From assembly GCA_001512485.1 (NCBI GenBank), contig LFRV01000129.1, positions 1 through 56,538 on the forward strand: a DNA stretch of 56,538 nt, in the 5' to 3' direction. The notes beneath the pieces were generated by a model. The model was not told the DNA's origin, did not search any database, and saw only the letters and a program-made list of their open reading frames with translations. Of the stretch, positions 27,005-35,428 are shown piece by piece (position 1 is the first letter of the stretch; each line of letters opens with the position of its first letter). The position numbers and the translations under genes are program-made. The DNA comes from Clostridiales bacterium DTU069. Lineage in GTDB: Bacteria > Bacillota > Clostridia > DSM-8532.

Positions 27005-27682
27005 ATGGAAAACGGAAATGTTGCAAGAATGCCGCTTATTGGAGACAAAGCACCGTCGTTTAAGGCGGTAACAACACAGGGGGAAATTAATTTTCCTGAA
27101 GATTATAAAGGAAAATGGGTGATTCTTTTTTCTCATCCGGCAGACTTTACTCCCGTATGTACGACAGAATTTATGACATTCGCAACAATGGCTGATGAAT
27201 TCAAAGCTTTGAACACTGAACTCGTCGGATTATCAGTCGATTCATTGTATGCACATATTGCGTGGCTGAGAAAAATTCAGGAACTCGAATGGAAGGGAAT
27301 GAAGAATGTTGAGGTAAAATTCCCTCTCATAGAGGATATCCGTATGGAAGTTGCAAAGAAATACGGAATGATCCAGCCGGGACAGTCCAATACACAAGCT
27401 GTAAGAGCAGTATTTATTATTGACCCTGAAGGTATAATCCGTCTCATATTATATTATCCGCTGTCAACCGGAAGAAATTTTGATGAAATTAAAAGGGTGG
27501 TTCTTGCGCTTCAAAAAGCGGACAAGGACAATGTAGCCACACCTGCGGACTGGAGGCCGGGAGACGATGTTATTATCCCGACGGCAGGTTCCTGCGGTAC
27601 GGCAAAGGAGAGAATGGAATCCCAGGATGAAGACATGTACTGCCTTGACTGGTTTATGTGTTTCAGAAGAGAAAAAAAGTAA
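27005..27682 (+). CDS. peroxiredoxin, Prx6 family
   Basis: Thiol peroxidase that reduces hydrogen peroxide and alkyl hydroperoxides, 225 residues, cytoplasmic. The AhpC/TSA fold opens with LIGDKAPSFKAVTTQGE. The peroxidatic Cys52 lies in HPADFTPVCTTEF, and the conserved arginine lies in the NTQAVRAVFIIDP block. The C-terminal extension characteristic of Prx6-type proteins (WRPGDDVIIP) follows, with further cysteines in SCGTAKERM and YCLDWFMCF that could resolve the sulfenate. AAAGGAGAG lies before the ATG. It is monocistronic, bounded by a perfect terminator, and fits with rubrerythrin in oxidative defence. Confidence 0.95.
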   Translation: MENGNVARMPLIGDKAPSFKAVTTQGEINFPEDYKGKWVILFSHPADFTPVCTTEFMTFATMADEFKALNTELVGLSVDSLYAHIAWLRKIQELEWKGMKNVEVKFPLIEDIRMEVAKKYGMIQPGQSNTQAVRAVFIIDPEGIIRLILYYPLSTGRNFDEIKRVVLALQKADKDNVATPADWRPGDDVIIPTAGSCGTAKERMESQDEDMYCLDWFMCFRREKK

Positions 27683-27706
27683 GTCTTTTAATATAACCGT
27701 AAAGTC

Positions 27707-27747
27707 AGAATACCCTGCGGAAATATTTCGCGCAGGGTATTCTTTCG
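27707..27747. terminator. bidirectional terminator
   Basis: A perfect 13-bp stem (27707-27719 with 27731-27743) sits between the convergent peroxiredoxin and HAD genes, with short T-rich flanks on both sides. Confidence 0.75.
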
Positions 27748-27754
27748 CCCGATA

Positions 27755-28411
27755 TTACTTATTGAAAAATAAAAGCAGTTCCCGCGGTTTTTCCAATATC
27801 ATTTTTGCACCCGCTCGGATTAACTCATTTATATCCCTGAAGCCCCATTTTACGCCTACGGGATACATACCGGCCGATACTGCCGTCTTAATGTCTGTGT
27901 CGGAATCCCCGACATATAAAAAATGTTCGGGCGGTATTTTCATCAGGCTTGAGATTTCAAGAGCGCTTACCGGATCAGGTTTTCTCGGGATGCCTTCCCT
28001 GTCGCCAAAAACACATTCGAAAAAGTCAGCCGGCAAAAACTTTTCGACAACCTTTAAAGTAAACAGATGGGGTTTGTTTGACAATACGGCCATTCTTACA
28101 CCTATTTCGGAAAGAGAATAAAGCAAATCTATTATGCCTTCATACGGCCGGGTTTTTTTATCCCATCTGGCTTCATATTCCCTTGCCATAGCATTGGTAT
28201 ATTTGCTTATATTATCGTCGGTTCGCAGCTCTTCCGGTAATGCTTTGCGAACGAGGTTCCTCAACCCTGTTCCGACAAAGTACCTGTATCTTTCCGTATC
28301 ATGGACCGGAAGAGACGAACGCTTCAATACGGCGTTCATCGAATCCGCCAGATCATCGATAGTGTCAAGCAATGTCCCATCCAGATCAAATATTACAGCT
28401 TTGTAATTCAT
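27755..28411 (-). CDS. HAD-family phosphatase, phosphoglycolate phosphatase-like
   Basis: Haloacid dehalogenase hydrolase of 218 residues. Motif I is IFDLDGTLLDT with the two catalytic aspartates, motif II is VLSNKPH, motif III includes the lysine of GIPRKPDP, and motif IV is YVGDSDTDI. A helical cap domain lies between motifs I and II (about residues 15-80). It resembles Gph/PpaX-type enzymes acting on phosphoglycolate or pyrophosphate; the true substrate is unknown. A GAGG site lies upstream. It is monocistronic and convergent with the peroxiredoxin. Confidence 0.9.
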   Translation of the reverse strand: MNYKAVIFDLDGTLLDTIDDLADSMNAVLKRSSLPVHDTERYRYFVGTGLRNLVRKALPEELRTDDNISKYTNAMAREYEARWDKKTRPYEGIIDLLYSLSEIGVRMAVLSNKPHLFTLKVVEKFLPADFFECVFGDREGIPRKPDPVSALEISSLMKIPPEHFLYVGDSDTDIKTAVSAGMYPVGVKWGFRDINELIRAGAKMILEKPRELLLFFNK

Positions 28412-28610
28412 AAATAAACCTCATATAAATATATTGTTTCACAGTTACATAGTATCTATTATAAATAAAACCGTCCGCCGTGTACAGTGAAAGGTTAACA
28501 TCCTCCTGAAAGTATGCGGATTTAAGATATATACTTACATATTTCTGAAATATTGTATAAAATATAATATATATTTTTCAGTGATAAATAAAAATTATGG
28601 GGTTATAAGA

Positions 28611-29984
28611 ATGGAAAAAGTGGTTATTGAAAGAAAAAGGAACACGCCTGTTAGATTGGAATGCGATGTGCTTGTCGCAGGCGGTGGAACAGCAGGAATA
28701 GTTGCCGCTCTCGCGGCGGCAAGAAACGGCGCAAAAACGGTTGTCATTGATCGATACGGTTATCTTGGCGGAACCATGCTTAACGGAGCCGGCCCTCTTC
28801 ACAGTTTTTTTAACCTGTATAAGGCATTTCCCGGCGCGGAAAAAACACAGGTTGTAAAGGGGATCCCCCAGGAAATAATTGACAGAATGATTGAAGCGGG
28901 CGGCAGTTTCGGTCATGTGGAACAGGAAAAAGGCTATTCTTACGATTCAACGGTTACTCTTATAGATTGGGAGATTTTTAAAGGCGTTATTTTTGATATG
29001 ATGTGTGAGGCGGGTGTTAAACTGCTTCTGCATACTCTAATTGTCGATACGATAAAAGAGGGCAACAAAGTAAAAGGGGTGATTATCGAAAGCAAGTCAG
29101 GAAGGGAAGCAGTTTTGGCAAACATAGTCATTGATGCTACCGGTGATGCCGATGTGGCATATAAAGCCGGCGTAAAATGCATTAACACGTATCCTGACGG
29201 TCATGTGGGCATGCCTTTTGGAATGGCAAATGTGAATATTAAAAAAGCCGTGAGCTATTTTGAAGACAATGATATGATTACACAAATCGCCTATGCAAAG
29301 AAGGGTGATTGTGATGATAATATAATAAGAGTTGGTTTTAACTTAAAGAAAATTCCCGCTATAAGGGAATACATGGAGAAGCACGGTATGTTCGGTCCGT
29401 TATCTGTGTCCTTCCATGAAAATGATATGTCTTTTATAAATTGTACCAATATAAAACCGTTGGACGCTCTCGATGTTGAAGAAATTACAAGGGCTGAAAT
29501 AGAACTAAGAAAACAGGTTGTTGAAATGTCAAAGCTTTTTAAAAAATATATTCCCGGCTTTGAAAACGCGTATATAAGCTGGACACCAATCCATTTCGGC
29601 GTAAGACGCACGAGGATAGTTGAATGTGAGCATGATATTACGATCGATGAAATAGTTAATGCCAAAAGATTTGATGATGAGGTTGCAGTTTATGGTTTCC
29701 ACGACTGCGCTCCACGGATTATGATTAAAAACGCAGGGGTATACGGTATTCCTTACCGCGCGTTACTGCCCAAAGGAGTAGAAAATCTTCTTGTAGCGGG
29801 AAGACTGATTAGCTCCGATTGGGAAGCGCATATGTCAACAAGAAACACCGTATCCTGCATGGTGCAGGGGCAGGCTGTCGGAACTGCAGCGGCTTTATGT
29901 ACAAAAACCGGTGTCAGTCCAAGGATGCTTGATGTTAAGTTATTGCAAAAAACACTGAAAGAACAGGGTGTATACTTTGGGTAA
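28611..29984 (+). CDS. FAD-dependent oxidoreductase (PF12831 type)
   Basis: Flavoprotein of about 457 residues. The N-terminal dinucleotide fold reads CDVLVAGGGTAGIVAALAAARNGA with the GxGxxG pattern, followed by VVIDRYGYLGG. A second conserved block, IVIDATGDADVAYKAG, is typical of the FAD_oxidored family, and the C-terminal PYRALLPKGVENLLVAGRLIS and MVQGQAVGTAAALC close the FAD site. Members occur near carbohydrate genes but the reaction is unknown. ATG at 28611 was chosen because GGGG lies 8 bases upstream; a GTG at 28581 lacks a ribosome site. It converges on the HelD-like gene with only 13 bases between the stops. Confidence 0.85.
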   Translation: MEKVVIERKRNTPVRLECDVLVAGGGTAGIVAALAAARNGAKTVVIDRYGYLGGTMLNGAGPLHSFFNLYKAFPGAEKTQVVKGIPQEIIDRMIEAGGSFGHVEQEKGYSYDSTVTLIDWEIFKGVIFDMMCEAGVKLLLHTLIVDTIKEGNKVKGVIIESKSGREAVLANIVIDATGDADVAYKAGVKCINTYPDGHVGMPFGMANVNIKKAVSYFEDNDMITQIAYAKKGDCDDNIIRVGFNLKKIPAIREYMEKHGMFGPLSVSFHENDMSFINCTNIKPLDALDVEEITRAEIELRKQVVEMSKLFKKYIPGFENAYISWTPIHFGVRRTRIVECEHDITIDEIVNAKRFDDEVAVYGFHDCAPRIMIKNAGVYGIPYRALLPKGVENLLVAGRLISSDWEAHMSTRNTVSCMVQGQAVGTAAALCTKTGVSPRMLDVKLLQKTLKEQGVYFG

Positions 29985-29997
29985 CGGCGGCAAAGTA

Positions 29998-32271
29998 TTA
30001 CCGTATTATCCTGTACATGTCCTTTGGAATGCTCTTTATATGCTCTGGCAGTGTTTTTAATGTATATATACCTAACCGGTGCAGGGCGCGCGTGCAAACC
30101 GTATAGAAAAGGCGCTGTTCTGCCGTTCCTTCGTAGGGATTCGAAAGGTTCAGAACAAGAACGGCATCAAATTCAAGCCCTTTTGCAAGGTAAGAGGTTA
30201 TTACGGTTACCCCCGCCGTGAATTCGGATTCTTCCCTTACCACGAGATGACACCCGGTAACTGTTTTTAACAGGCGGTAAATGTTCTTTGTTTCTTCGAT
30301 GTTCTTACCGATAACTGCGATGGAACGATATCCTTCTTCGGTAAATTTTTTTATGTCGGCATTAACTCTTTCAACACATTCATTTATATCCTGAACAATC
30401 GTTACATAGGGAAGGGAGCCTTTACGGTTAATGAAATCTACACTTTGTTCAATAGAGAGCATTTTATTGCAAAACCGGGTTATCTCAGCAGTTGAACGGT
30501 AGCTTTTACCCATCTTTATGTGAACGTGTTTTTCGGGGAAATTGAAAATTTCTAAAACAGTATTCATGTTTCCTATATTCGCATAAGGGTTTATACTCTG
30601 ATTCAAGTCTCCTACAATTGTAAAACCGCTGTTAGGAAAAAGTTCGCGAATAATCTGCATTTGCACGGGTGTATAGTCCTGTGCCTCATCAATAATTACA
30701 TGCCGTATCGAAGCGGTGTTGACCATTCCGTTCAGTTTGCCCTGTAAATATAACAGCGGTGCCAAATCCTCCAGGTATAACTTTCCCTTATTAATCTGAC
30801 GCAGTGTAATTTTTGATATGCCGGTTAAGTTTTCAACTGTTTCCTGCTCATTCATCAGCTTATGCAAAAGATCGGTATTGATGAACAACTCCCTGTAAAT
30901 ATCAATAATTTTTGTTTTCCCGATTTGCCGTGCTTTTTCGCGCAGGGGCCTGAATTCCTCCAAAACAATCCGAACTGCTCTTTTCTTTCGCTCTGCCGGT
31001 TTTAAATCACTCCATTCGGGACGTGATTCATATTGTTTTAAAAGTTCCGCAATCCTTTCAGATTCACTTTTCTTAATCAGAAAAAGAATACGGTTTCTGA
31101 TTTTTATAAGCCGTGGGATATACGGAAGATAGGCATATTCTTTACAAAACAGATCAGCCTGTTCCGCGGCCGATATAATTGTTTTATTCCGTATTGAAAA
31201 ATCCTCGAAATCACAGTGGTTATAATTCAGCAGGTCTATATATCTCTTAAGGGCGGACAAAAAACCGACGGACGATTTAAACCGTATGGCTTCAATGTTA
31301 TCGCGGTAATATAGCGAATTTTTATATGAAAGTATAAATTCCATCTGATGATTCAGGCCGTAGATCTTTAACTTTGTTTTCAAGCTGCTTTTTGCGTATT
31401 CCATAAAGGTCGTTTGACGGACATTTTCTTCGCCCAGTTCAGGCAAAACTTCGGATATATAATCGTTAAACATCTCATTCGGTGAGAATATAACTACATT
31501 GGAACTGTTCATACTGTTCCGGCCGCGGTATAAAAGGTATGCTATCCGGTGCAGCGCGACGGATGTTTTTCCGCTTCCGGCGGGGCCTTCGACAATCAGA
31601 AGTTTATGTCCTTCATCCCTGATAGCGCGGTTTTGTTCCCTCTGGATTGTCGTTACAATGCCTTTCATTTTTTCATCTTTGCTTTGCCCGAGGATTTCCT
31701 GCAAAATATCGTCATCAATTTTTATATCTGAATCGAACATATATTCCATCCGGCCATTTTTAATGCGGTACTGCCTTTTCAGCAGCAGATCGCCTTTAAT
31801 AGTCCCTGACGGAGATAAATACATCGCTCTCCCCGGCTCATAATCGTAGAACATGTTCGATATCGGCGCTCTCCAGTCATATACAAAAATCTCAAGACTG
31901 TCCTCATTTTGAAGAGTTGATATGCCTATATATATCTGATCAGGCCGGTCCTCGCCGTCTTCCTGGAAGTCGATCCTGCCGAAGTAAGGGTTATCGCGCA
32001 TTTTTTCAAGGTATTGAATCTTGCGTGCCGAGCTTTTAAAGACGCTTTCCATATTGCGCATTTCATCAAGGTACAATTTGGCCCAAATCAACTGCTCCGG
32101 ATCATTAAGGTTTGTTGGGGCTCCTTCAACTTCCTCCCACATATTCTTATAGGTCTCGCGCATATTTTTTTCAAAGACGTACTTGTCGTTATATTTTACC
32201 CGCAACTGGCGGTTGATTTCATCCAGGGTTTTTTTCAGCCTGGCTTCTTCGGCCATTCTTTCATTCTGCAT
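29998..32271 (-). CDS. helD: HelD-like UvrD-family ATPase
   Basis: Superfamily 1 motor ATPase of 757 residues related to HelD, which in Bacillus releases stalled RNA polymerase from nucleic acid. The N-terminal 80 residues form a coiled-coil arm that enters the polymerase channel in HelD. Then come the SF1 motifs: Q-like TIQREQNRAIR, Walker A GPAGSGKT (residues 229-236), Walker B IIDEAQDY, GDLNQS, and the C-terminal GLEFDAVLVLN and FYTVCTRALHRL. There is no nuclease domain. A GGGAGG site precedes the ATG. It is monocistronic. Another SF1 role such as a DNA helicase cannot be excluded, but domain order and length fit HelD best. Confidence 0.88.
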   Translation of the reverse strand: MQNERMAEEARLKKTLDEINRQLRVKYNDKYVFEKNMRETYKNMWEEVEGAPTNLNDPEQLIWAKLYLDEMRNMESVFKSSARKIQYLEKMRDNPYFGRIDFQEDGEDRPDQIYIGISTLQNEDSLEIFVYDWRAPISNMFYDYEPGRAMYLSPSGTIKGDLLLKRQYRIKNGRMEYMFDSDIKIDDDILQEILGQSKDEKMKGIVTTIQREQNRAIRDEGHKLLIVEGPAGSGKTSVALHRIAYLLYRGRNSMNSSNVVIFSPNEMFNDYISEVLPELGEENVRQTTFMEYAKSSLKTKLKIYGLNHQMEFILSYKNSLYYRDNIEAIRFKSSVGFLSALKRYIDLLNYNHCDFEDFSIRNKTIISAAEQADLFCKEYAYLPYIPRLIKIRNRILFLIKKSESERIAELLKQYESRPEWSDLKPAERKKRAVRIVLEEFRPLREKARQIGKTKIIDIYRELFINTDLLHKLMNEQETVENLTGISKITLRQINKGKLYLEDLAPLLYLQGKLNGMVNTASIRHVIIDEAQDYTPVQMQIIRELFPNSGFTIVGDLNQSINPYANIGNMNTVLEIFNFPEKHVHIKMGKSYRSTAEITRFCNKMLSIEQSVDFINRKGSLPYVTIVQDINECVERVNADIKKFTEEGYRSIAVIGKNIEETKNIYRLLKTVTGCHLVVREESEFTAGVTVITSYLAKGLEFDAVLVLNLSNPYEGTAEQRLFYTVCTRALHRLGIYTLKTLPEHIKSIPKDMYRIIR

Positions 32272-32553
32272 TCTTTTACCTCCCTCATAAGAAGCGTATA
32301 TTTTTACATGTTTGAAAACATATTTACTCCTCTCAAAAAACAGGGGAAATCGGAACTTACCGGGCTGAGCCGTTCATCTTCTGCGTTGTTATTTCAACAG
32401 TTCAGCCTGTTATAATAGATTAGATATTATATTATAAACAGAAGGCGATATCAACCCGGAATCGCATCCGGACACAAAAAAACATTATGTTTTCGTCGGT
32501 CAATTTGCTAAAATATAAATCAAGGATTATTAAACATCGGAAAGGTTGATATT

Positions 32554-33177
32554 ATGAAACTAATTGACATAACAAGGCCTATTTTCACCGGAATGACCGT
32601 ATGGCCGGGAGATGAAGATGTGATTATCGAACGGACTTCCCTGATATCAGAAGGCAGTGCGGCCAATATTTCGCGGCTGCATGCGGGTGTGCATGCCGGA
32701 ACGCATATAGACGCCCCGCTTCATTTTCTCGATAACGGTGACAGCGTTGACAAGATTGATATAAACCTTTTTGCCGGGCGGGTTAAGATAATTGATACGC
32801 AGGAATCTAAGAGCATAAGGTATGAGCATGTAAAAAGCGTTAATAAAGAAGAGGCGGGTGCGGTCTTTTTTAAAACGTCAAGCAGTATGCGAACCCTTGA
32901 AGAGCCTTTTGATACCGCCTTTGCAGGTCTTGAATATGAAGCTGCCGCCCATCTGGTTGACAAGGGAATAAAAGTTATCGGAACCGATGCTTTATCGATA
33001 GAAAGGTATGGAAATAAGGGGAATGAAGTACATAAGCTGCTGCTTGGAAACGGTGTGCTGATTATTGAGGGGCTGTTGCTTAAGGATATATCGCCGGGCA
33101 TATATAATTACATATGCCTGCCGATGCTTATAATGGGCTCGGACGGAGCGCCCGCGAGGGTTGTGCTGTCAAAATAG
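32554..33177 (+). CDS. cyclase-family hydrolase, kynurenine formamidase-like
   Basis: Metal-dependent amidohydrolase of the cyclase family (PF04199), 207 residues. The metal site motif is HAGVHAGTHIDAPLHF, with the HxGTHxD pattern, and the N-terminal MKLIDITRPIFTGMTVWPGD is typical. Kynurenine formamidase is the best known member, but Clostridia rarely have tryptophan catabolism, so another amide or lactone substrate is likely. The start has GGAAAGG. It is followed 49 bases later by a GNAT gene and may share a transcript with it. Confidence 0.88.
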   Translation: MKLIDITRPIFTGMTVWPGDEDVIIERTSLISEGSAANISRLHAGVHAGTHIDAPLHFLDNGDSVDKIDINLFAGRVKIIDTQESKSIRYEHVKSVNKEEAGAVFFKTSSSMRTLEEPFDTAFAGLEYEAAAHLVDKGIKVIGTDALSIERYGNKGNEVHKLLLGNGVLIIEGLLLKDISPGIYNYICLPMLIMGSDGAPARVVLSK

Positions 33178-33226
33178 CAGAGTTGGCAGTCTGCTATATA
33201 CAGATTTTTCGAAAGGGAATGTGAAA

Positions 33227-33664
33227 ATGGTTGTTGTAAAAAGGGTAACCGACAGCTCAATGTATGATACGGCCTGCCGGATCAGGTTTGAAGTATTTGT
33301 TCATGAACAGGGTGTTCCGGCGGAAATTGAAATGGATGAATATGATGCTTTGGCAGAACACGTGGTAGCGTTCCATGACGGCAAGCCTGCAGGGTGCGGG
33401 AGAGTTGTCATACTTGACGGCAACGCTAAAATCGGCCGGGTTGCGGTAATTAAATCCGAACGAGGAAAAGGGATAGGCCGAAAGATCTGTGAAGAGTTGA
33501 TAAAAATCGGATCGGAAAAAGGAGTAAACGAATTTGTTCTTCATTCACAGCTTGCTGTCGTTAATTTTTATAAAAAACTGGGTTTTGAAACGGTTGGCGG
33601 CATATTCACCGAAGCAGGCATAGAGCATGTTAAAATGCTTAAGAAACCGGTAACCGCTACATAA
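33227..33664 (+). CDS. GNAT acetyltransferase, ElaA/YjcF-like
   Basis: Gcn5-related N-acetyltransferase of 145 residues. The N-terminal segment RIRFEVFVHEQGVPAEIEMDEYD is typical of the ElaA/YjcF group. The acetyl-CoA motif A is IGRVAVIKSERGKGIGRKI, and the C-terminal LAVVNFYKKLGFETVGGIFTEAGIEHVKM completes the fold. ATG at 33227 was chosen because AAAGGGA lies 8 bases before; the longer frame from 33161 lacks a ribosome site. The substrate is unknown. It follows the cyclase-family gene on the same strand. Confidence 0.88.
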   Translation: MVVVKRVTDSSMYDTACRIRFEVFVHEQGVPAEIEMDEYDALAEHVVAFHDGKPAGCGRVVILDGNAKIGRVAVIKSERGKGIGRKICEELIKIGSEKGVNEFVLHSQLAVVNFYKKLGFETVGGIFTEAGIEHVKMLKKPVTAT

Positions 33665-33752
33665 AGAAGGTGGGGCGGGGACCCATCTTCCGTAACGGTT
33701 AAATGCTTCCGCGTAATTAATCAGCCGGGGGAGGCAAAACGCATTCCGGCAA

Positions 33753-35096
33753 TTAAACATTTATCCCAATAAACGAGATCGCGAAATAAAAGTATATTAT
33801 TAAAGCGACGGCATCAACTATTGTCGTAATAAGAGGGCTCGCCATAATCGCCGGATCGAGGTTTACCTTTTTTGCTATTATCGGCAGTATGCCGCCGATA
33901 ATCTTCGCGATTATAATCGTAAAAACAAGAGTTACCGAAACTGTCAGCGCAATCGAAAGGGGATACTTCTCAAGGAAATAAATCCTTACAAAATTCAATG
34001 CCGAAAGAATAACCCCCACAAGCGCGCTTATCCGCATTTCTTTCCATATTACCTTGAATATGTCTTTCGAGTCCACTTCGCCGAGAACAATGCTTCTGAT
34101 AACGAGAGTCGATGCCTGGGCACCCGCATTGCCCCCGGTATCCATGAGCATAGGGATAAATGCCGCAAGAACAACTACCGACTGCAGGGCCGCTTCAAAA
34201 TGTCTTATTATATATCCGGTAAAAGAAGCGGAGATCATTAAAACCATAAGCCAGACAATTCTTTTTTTCGCGAGTGTTAATACGCCCGCGTTGATATATT
34301 CCTCATCAGAAGGCTGCACGGCCGCCATTTTGTAAAAGTCCTCGGTATTCTCTTCTTCGATTACGTCAACAATATCGTCGATGGTAATAATTCCGACAAG
34401 CCTGTGTTCATTGTCGACGACAGGCACCGCGAGCAGGTCATAATTTTTGAAAATGTCCGCAATATATTCCTGATCGTCGTGGGTATTAACAAATATTGGC
34501 TCTTTGTGCATAATTTCTTCGAGCGTTTTGTCAACCGGGGCAAGCACGAGCTCCTTAAGTGATACAATGCCTTCAAGATGTCTTTCGGCGTCAATGACAT
34601 AGCAGGTATAAATTGTTTCCTTGTCGGGTGCTGTTCTTCTTATCTTTTCCAGTGCGTCTCCAACGCGCATCTGTTTTTTCAAATCGACAAACTCAATCGT
34701 CATCAGGCTTCCCGCAGAATAATCGGGATACATAAGGAACTGGTTTATCAGCCTGCGTTCAACGGCACTTGTGTTCTTTAAAATTTTTTTTACGACATTT
34801 GCGGGCATTTCTTCAAGAAAATCTATTTTATCGTCGAAATACAAATCCGATACGATATCCGCAAGTTCTTTTTCGCTTGCAAGCTCGGAGAATTCGGCCT
34901 GACGTTCTTTGGAAAGATGGGCGAACACGTTTACGGCGACCTCTTTGGGAAGCAGCCTGAAAACCAAAAGAGCCTGTTTTTCTTCGAGAGAATCCAAAAA
35001 TTCGGCAATATCATAAGGCTGAGCTTTTACCAGTTCACTCTTTAAAGATGAATAATTTTTATCATTTACCAAACGGCAGACTTTTTCAAAATCCAT
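33753..35096 (-). CDS. mgtE: magnesium transporter MgtE
   Basis: Mg2+ channel/transporter of 447 residues. The cytoplasmic MgtE N domain (about residues 1-130, helix repeats such as LLPKEVAVNVFAHL) is followed by a CBS pair (about 135-255) that senses intracellular Mg2+. Five membrane helices fill residues 275-447, including the conserved AAFIPMLMDTGGNAGAQASTLVIR pore block. The start has GGGAGG. The gene has a long 5' leader of about 285 bases with its own promoter, which suggests control at RNA level, though no ykoK/M-box was recognised. Confidence 0.95.
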   Translation of the reverse strand: MDFEKVCRLVNDKNYSSLKSELVKAQPYDIAEFLDSLEEKQALLVFRLLPKEVAVNVFAHLSKERQAEFSELASEKELADIVSDLYFDDKIDFLEEMPANVVKKILKNTSAVERRLINQFLMYPDYSAGSLMTIEFVDLKKQMRVGDALEKIRRTAPDKETIYTCYVIDAERHLEGIVSLKELVLAPVDKTLEEIMHKEPIFVNTHDDQEYIADIFKNYDLLAVPVVDNEHRLVGIITIDDIVDVIEEENTEDFYKMAAVQPSDEEYINAGVLTLAKKRIVWLMVLMISASFTGYIIRHFEAALQSVVVLAAFIPMLMDTGGNAGAQASTLVIRSIVLGEVDSKDIFKVIWKEMRISALVGVILSALNFVRIYFLEKYPLSIALTVSVTLVFTIIIAKIIGGILPIIAKKVNLDPAIMASPLITTIVDAVALIIYFYFAISFIGINV

Positions 35097-35389
35097 AGCA
35101 AAAACCTCCCATTTTAGTCATTTTAAACCAAAAAGGCATGGACAAACATAAAACCTGATGAAAAAAGCAGGGAACAGGTCTGCCGCCGATGGTATTCTTT
35201 ACTGTTTTTTACACATTTCAATGAAAAGCACTCACGCGTAAAGAAATACGCATGCTGTAACAAACGGAAATAAGGCGGCAGAATAAAATCGCAGCCGTAT
35301 ACAGGCTATTTGGACAAACGTAAGTATTACCAGGCCCGTCTTCCATTCTACCACCTCCATTGATGCGGATTAATTAATCAACAAACCTA
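35097..35389 (-). promoter_or_regulatory. long mgtE leader with two overlapping short ORFs
   Basis: From the promoter at 35390-35418 the transcript would run about 285 bases before mgtE. It contains a 42-codon ORF (35218-35346, ATG preceded by GGAGGTGG) and a second 42-codon ORF in another frame (35232-35360) whose product would be largely hydrophobic. A stem CATGCGTA/TACGCGTG lies near 35235-35255. The arrangement resembles leaders that sense Mg2+ through translation of a short ORF, but no known class was matched. Confidence 0.45.
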
Positions 35390-35418
35390 ATTATACTCCT
35401 GTATGAATGTGTTTTCAA
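35390..35418 (-). promoter_or_regulatory. sigma-A promoter of mgtE
   Basis: On the minus strand TTGAAA (35413-35418), 17-base spacer, perfect TATAAT (35390-35395). The -35 lies only about 15 bases from the stop codon of the upstream glucan phosphorylase gene. Confidence 0.65.
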
Positions 35419-35428
35419 TAAAAAAATA

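Noticed and set aside
35097-35389. ykoK/M-box riboswitch in the mgtE leader
   Set aside because: The conserved GUUAGGUGAGGCUCC-like core is not present on the minus strand.
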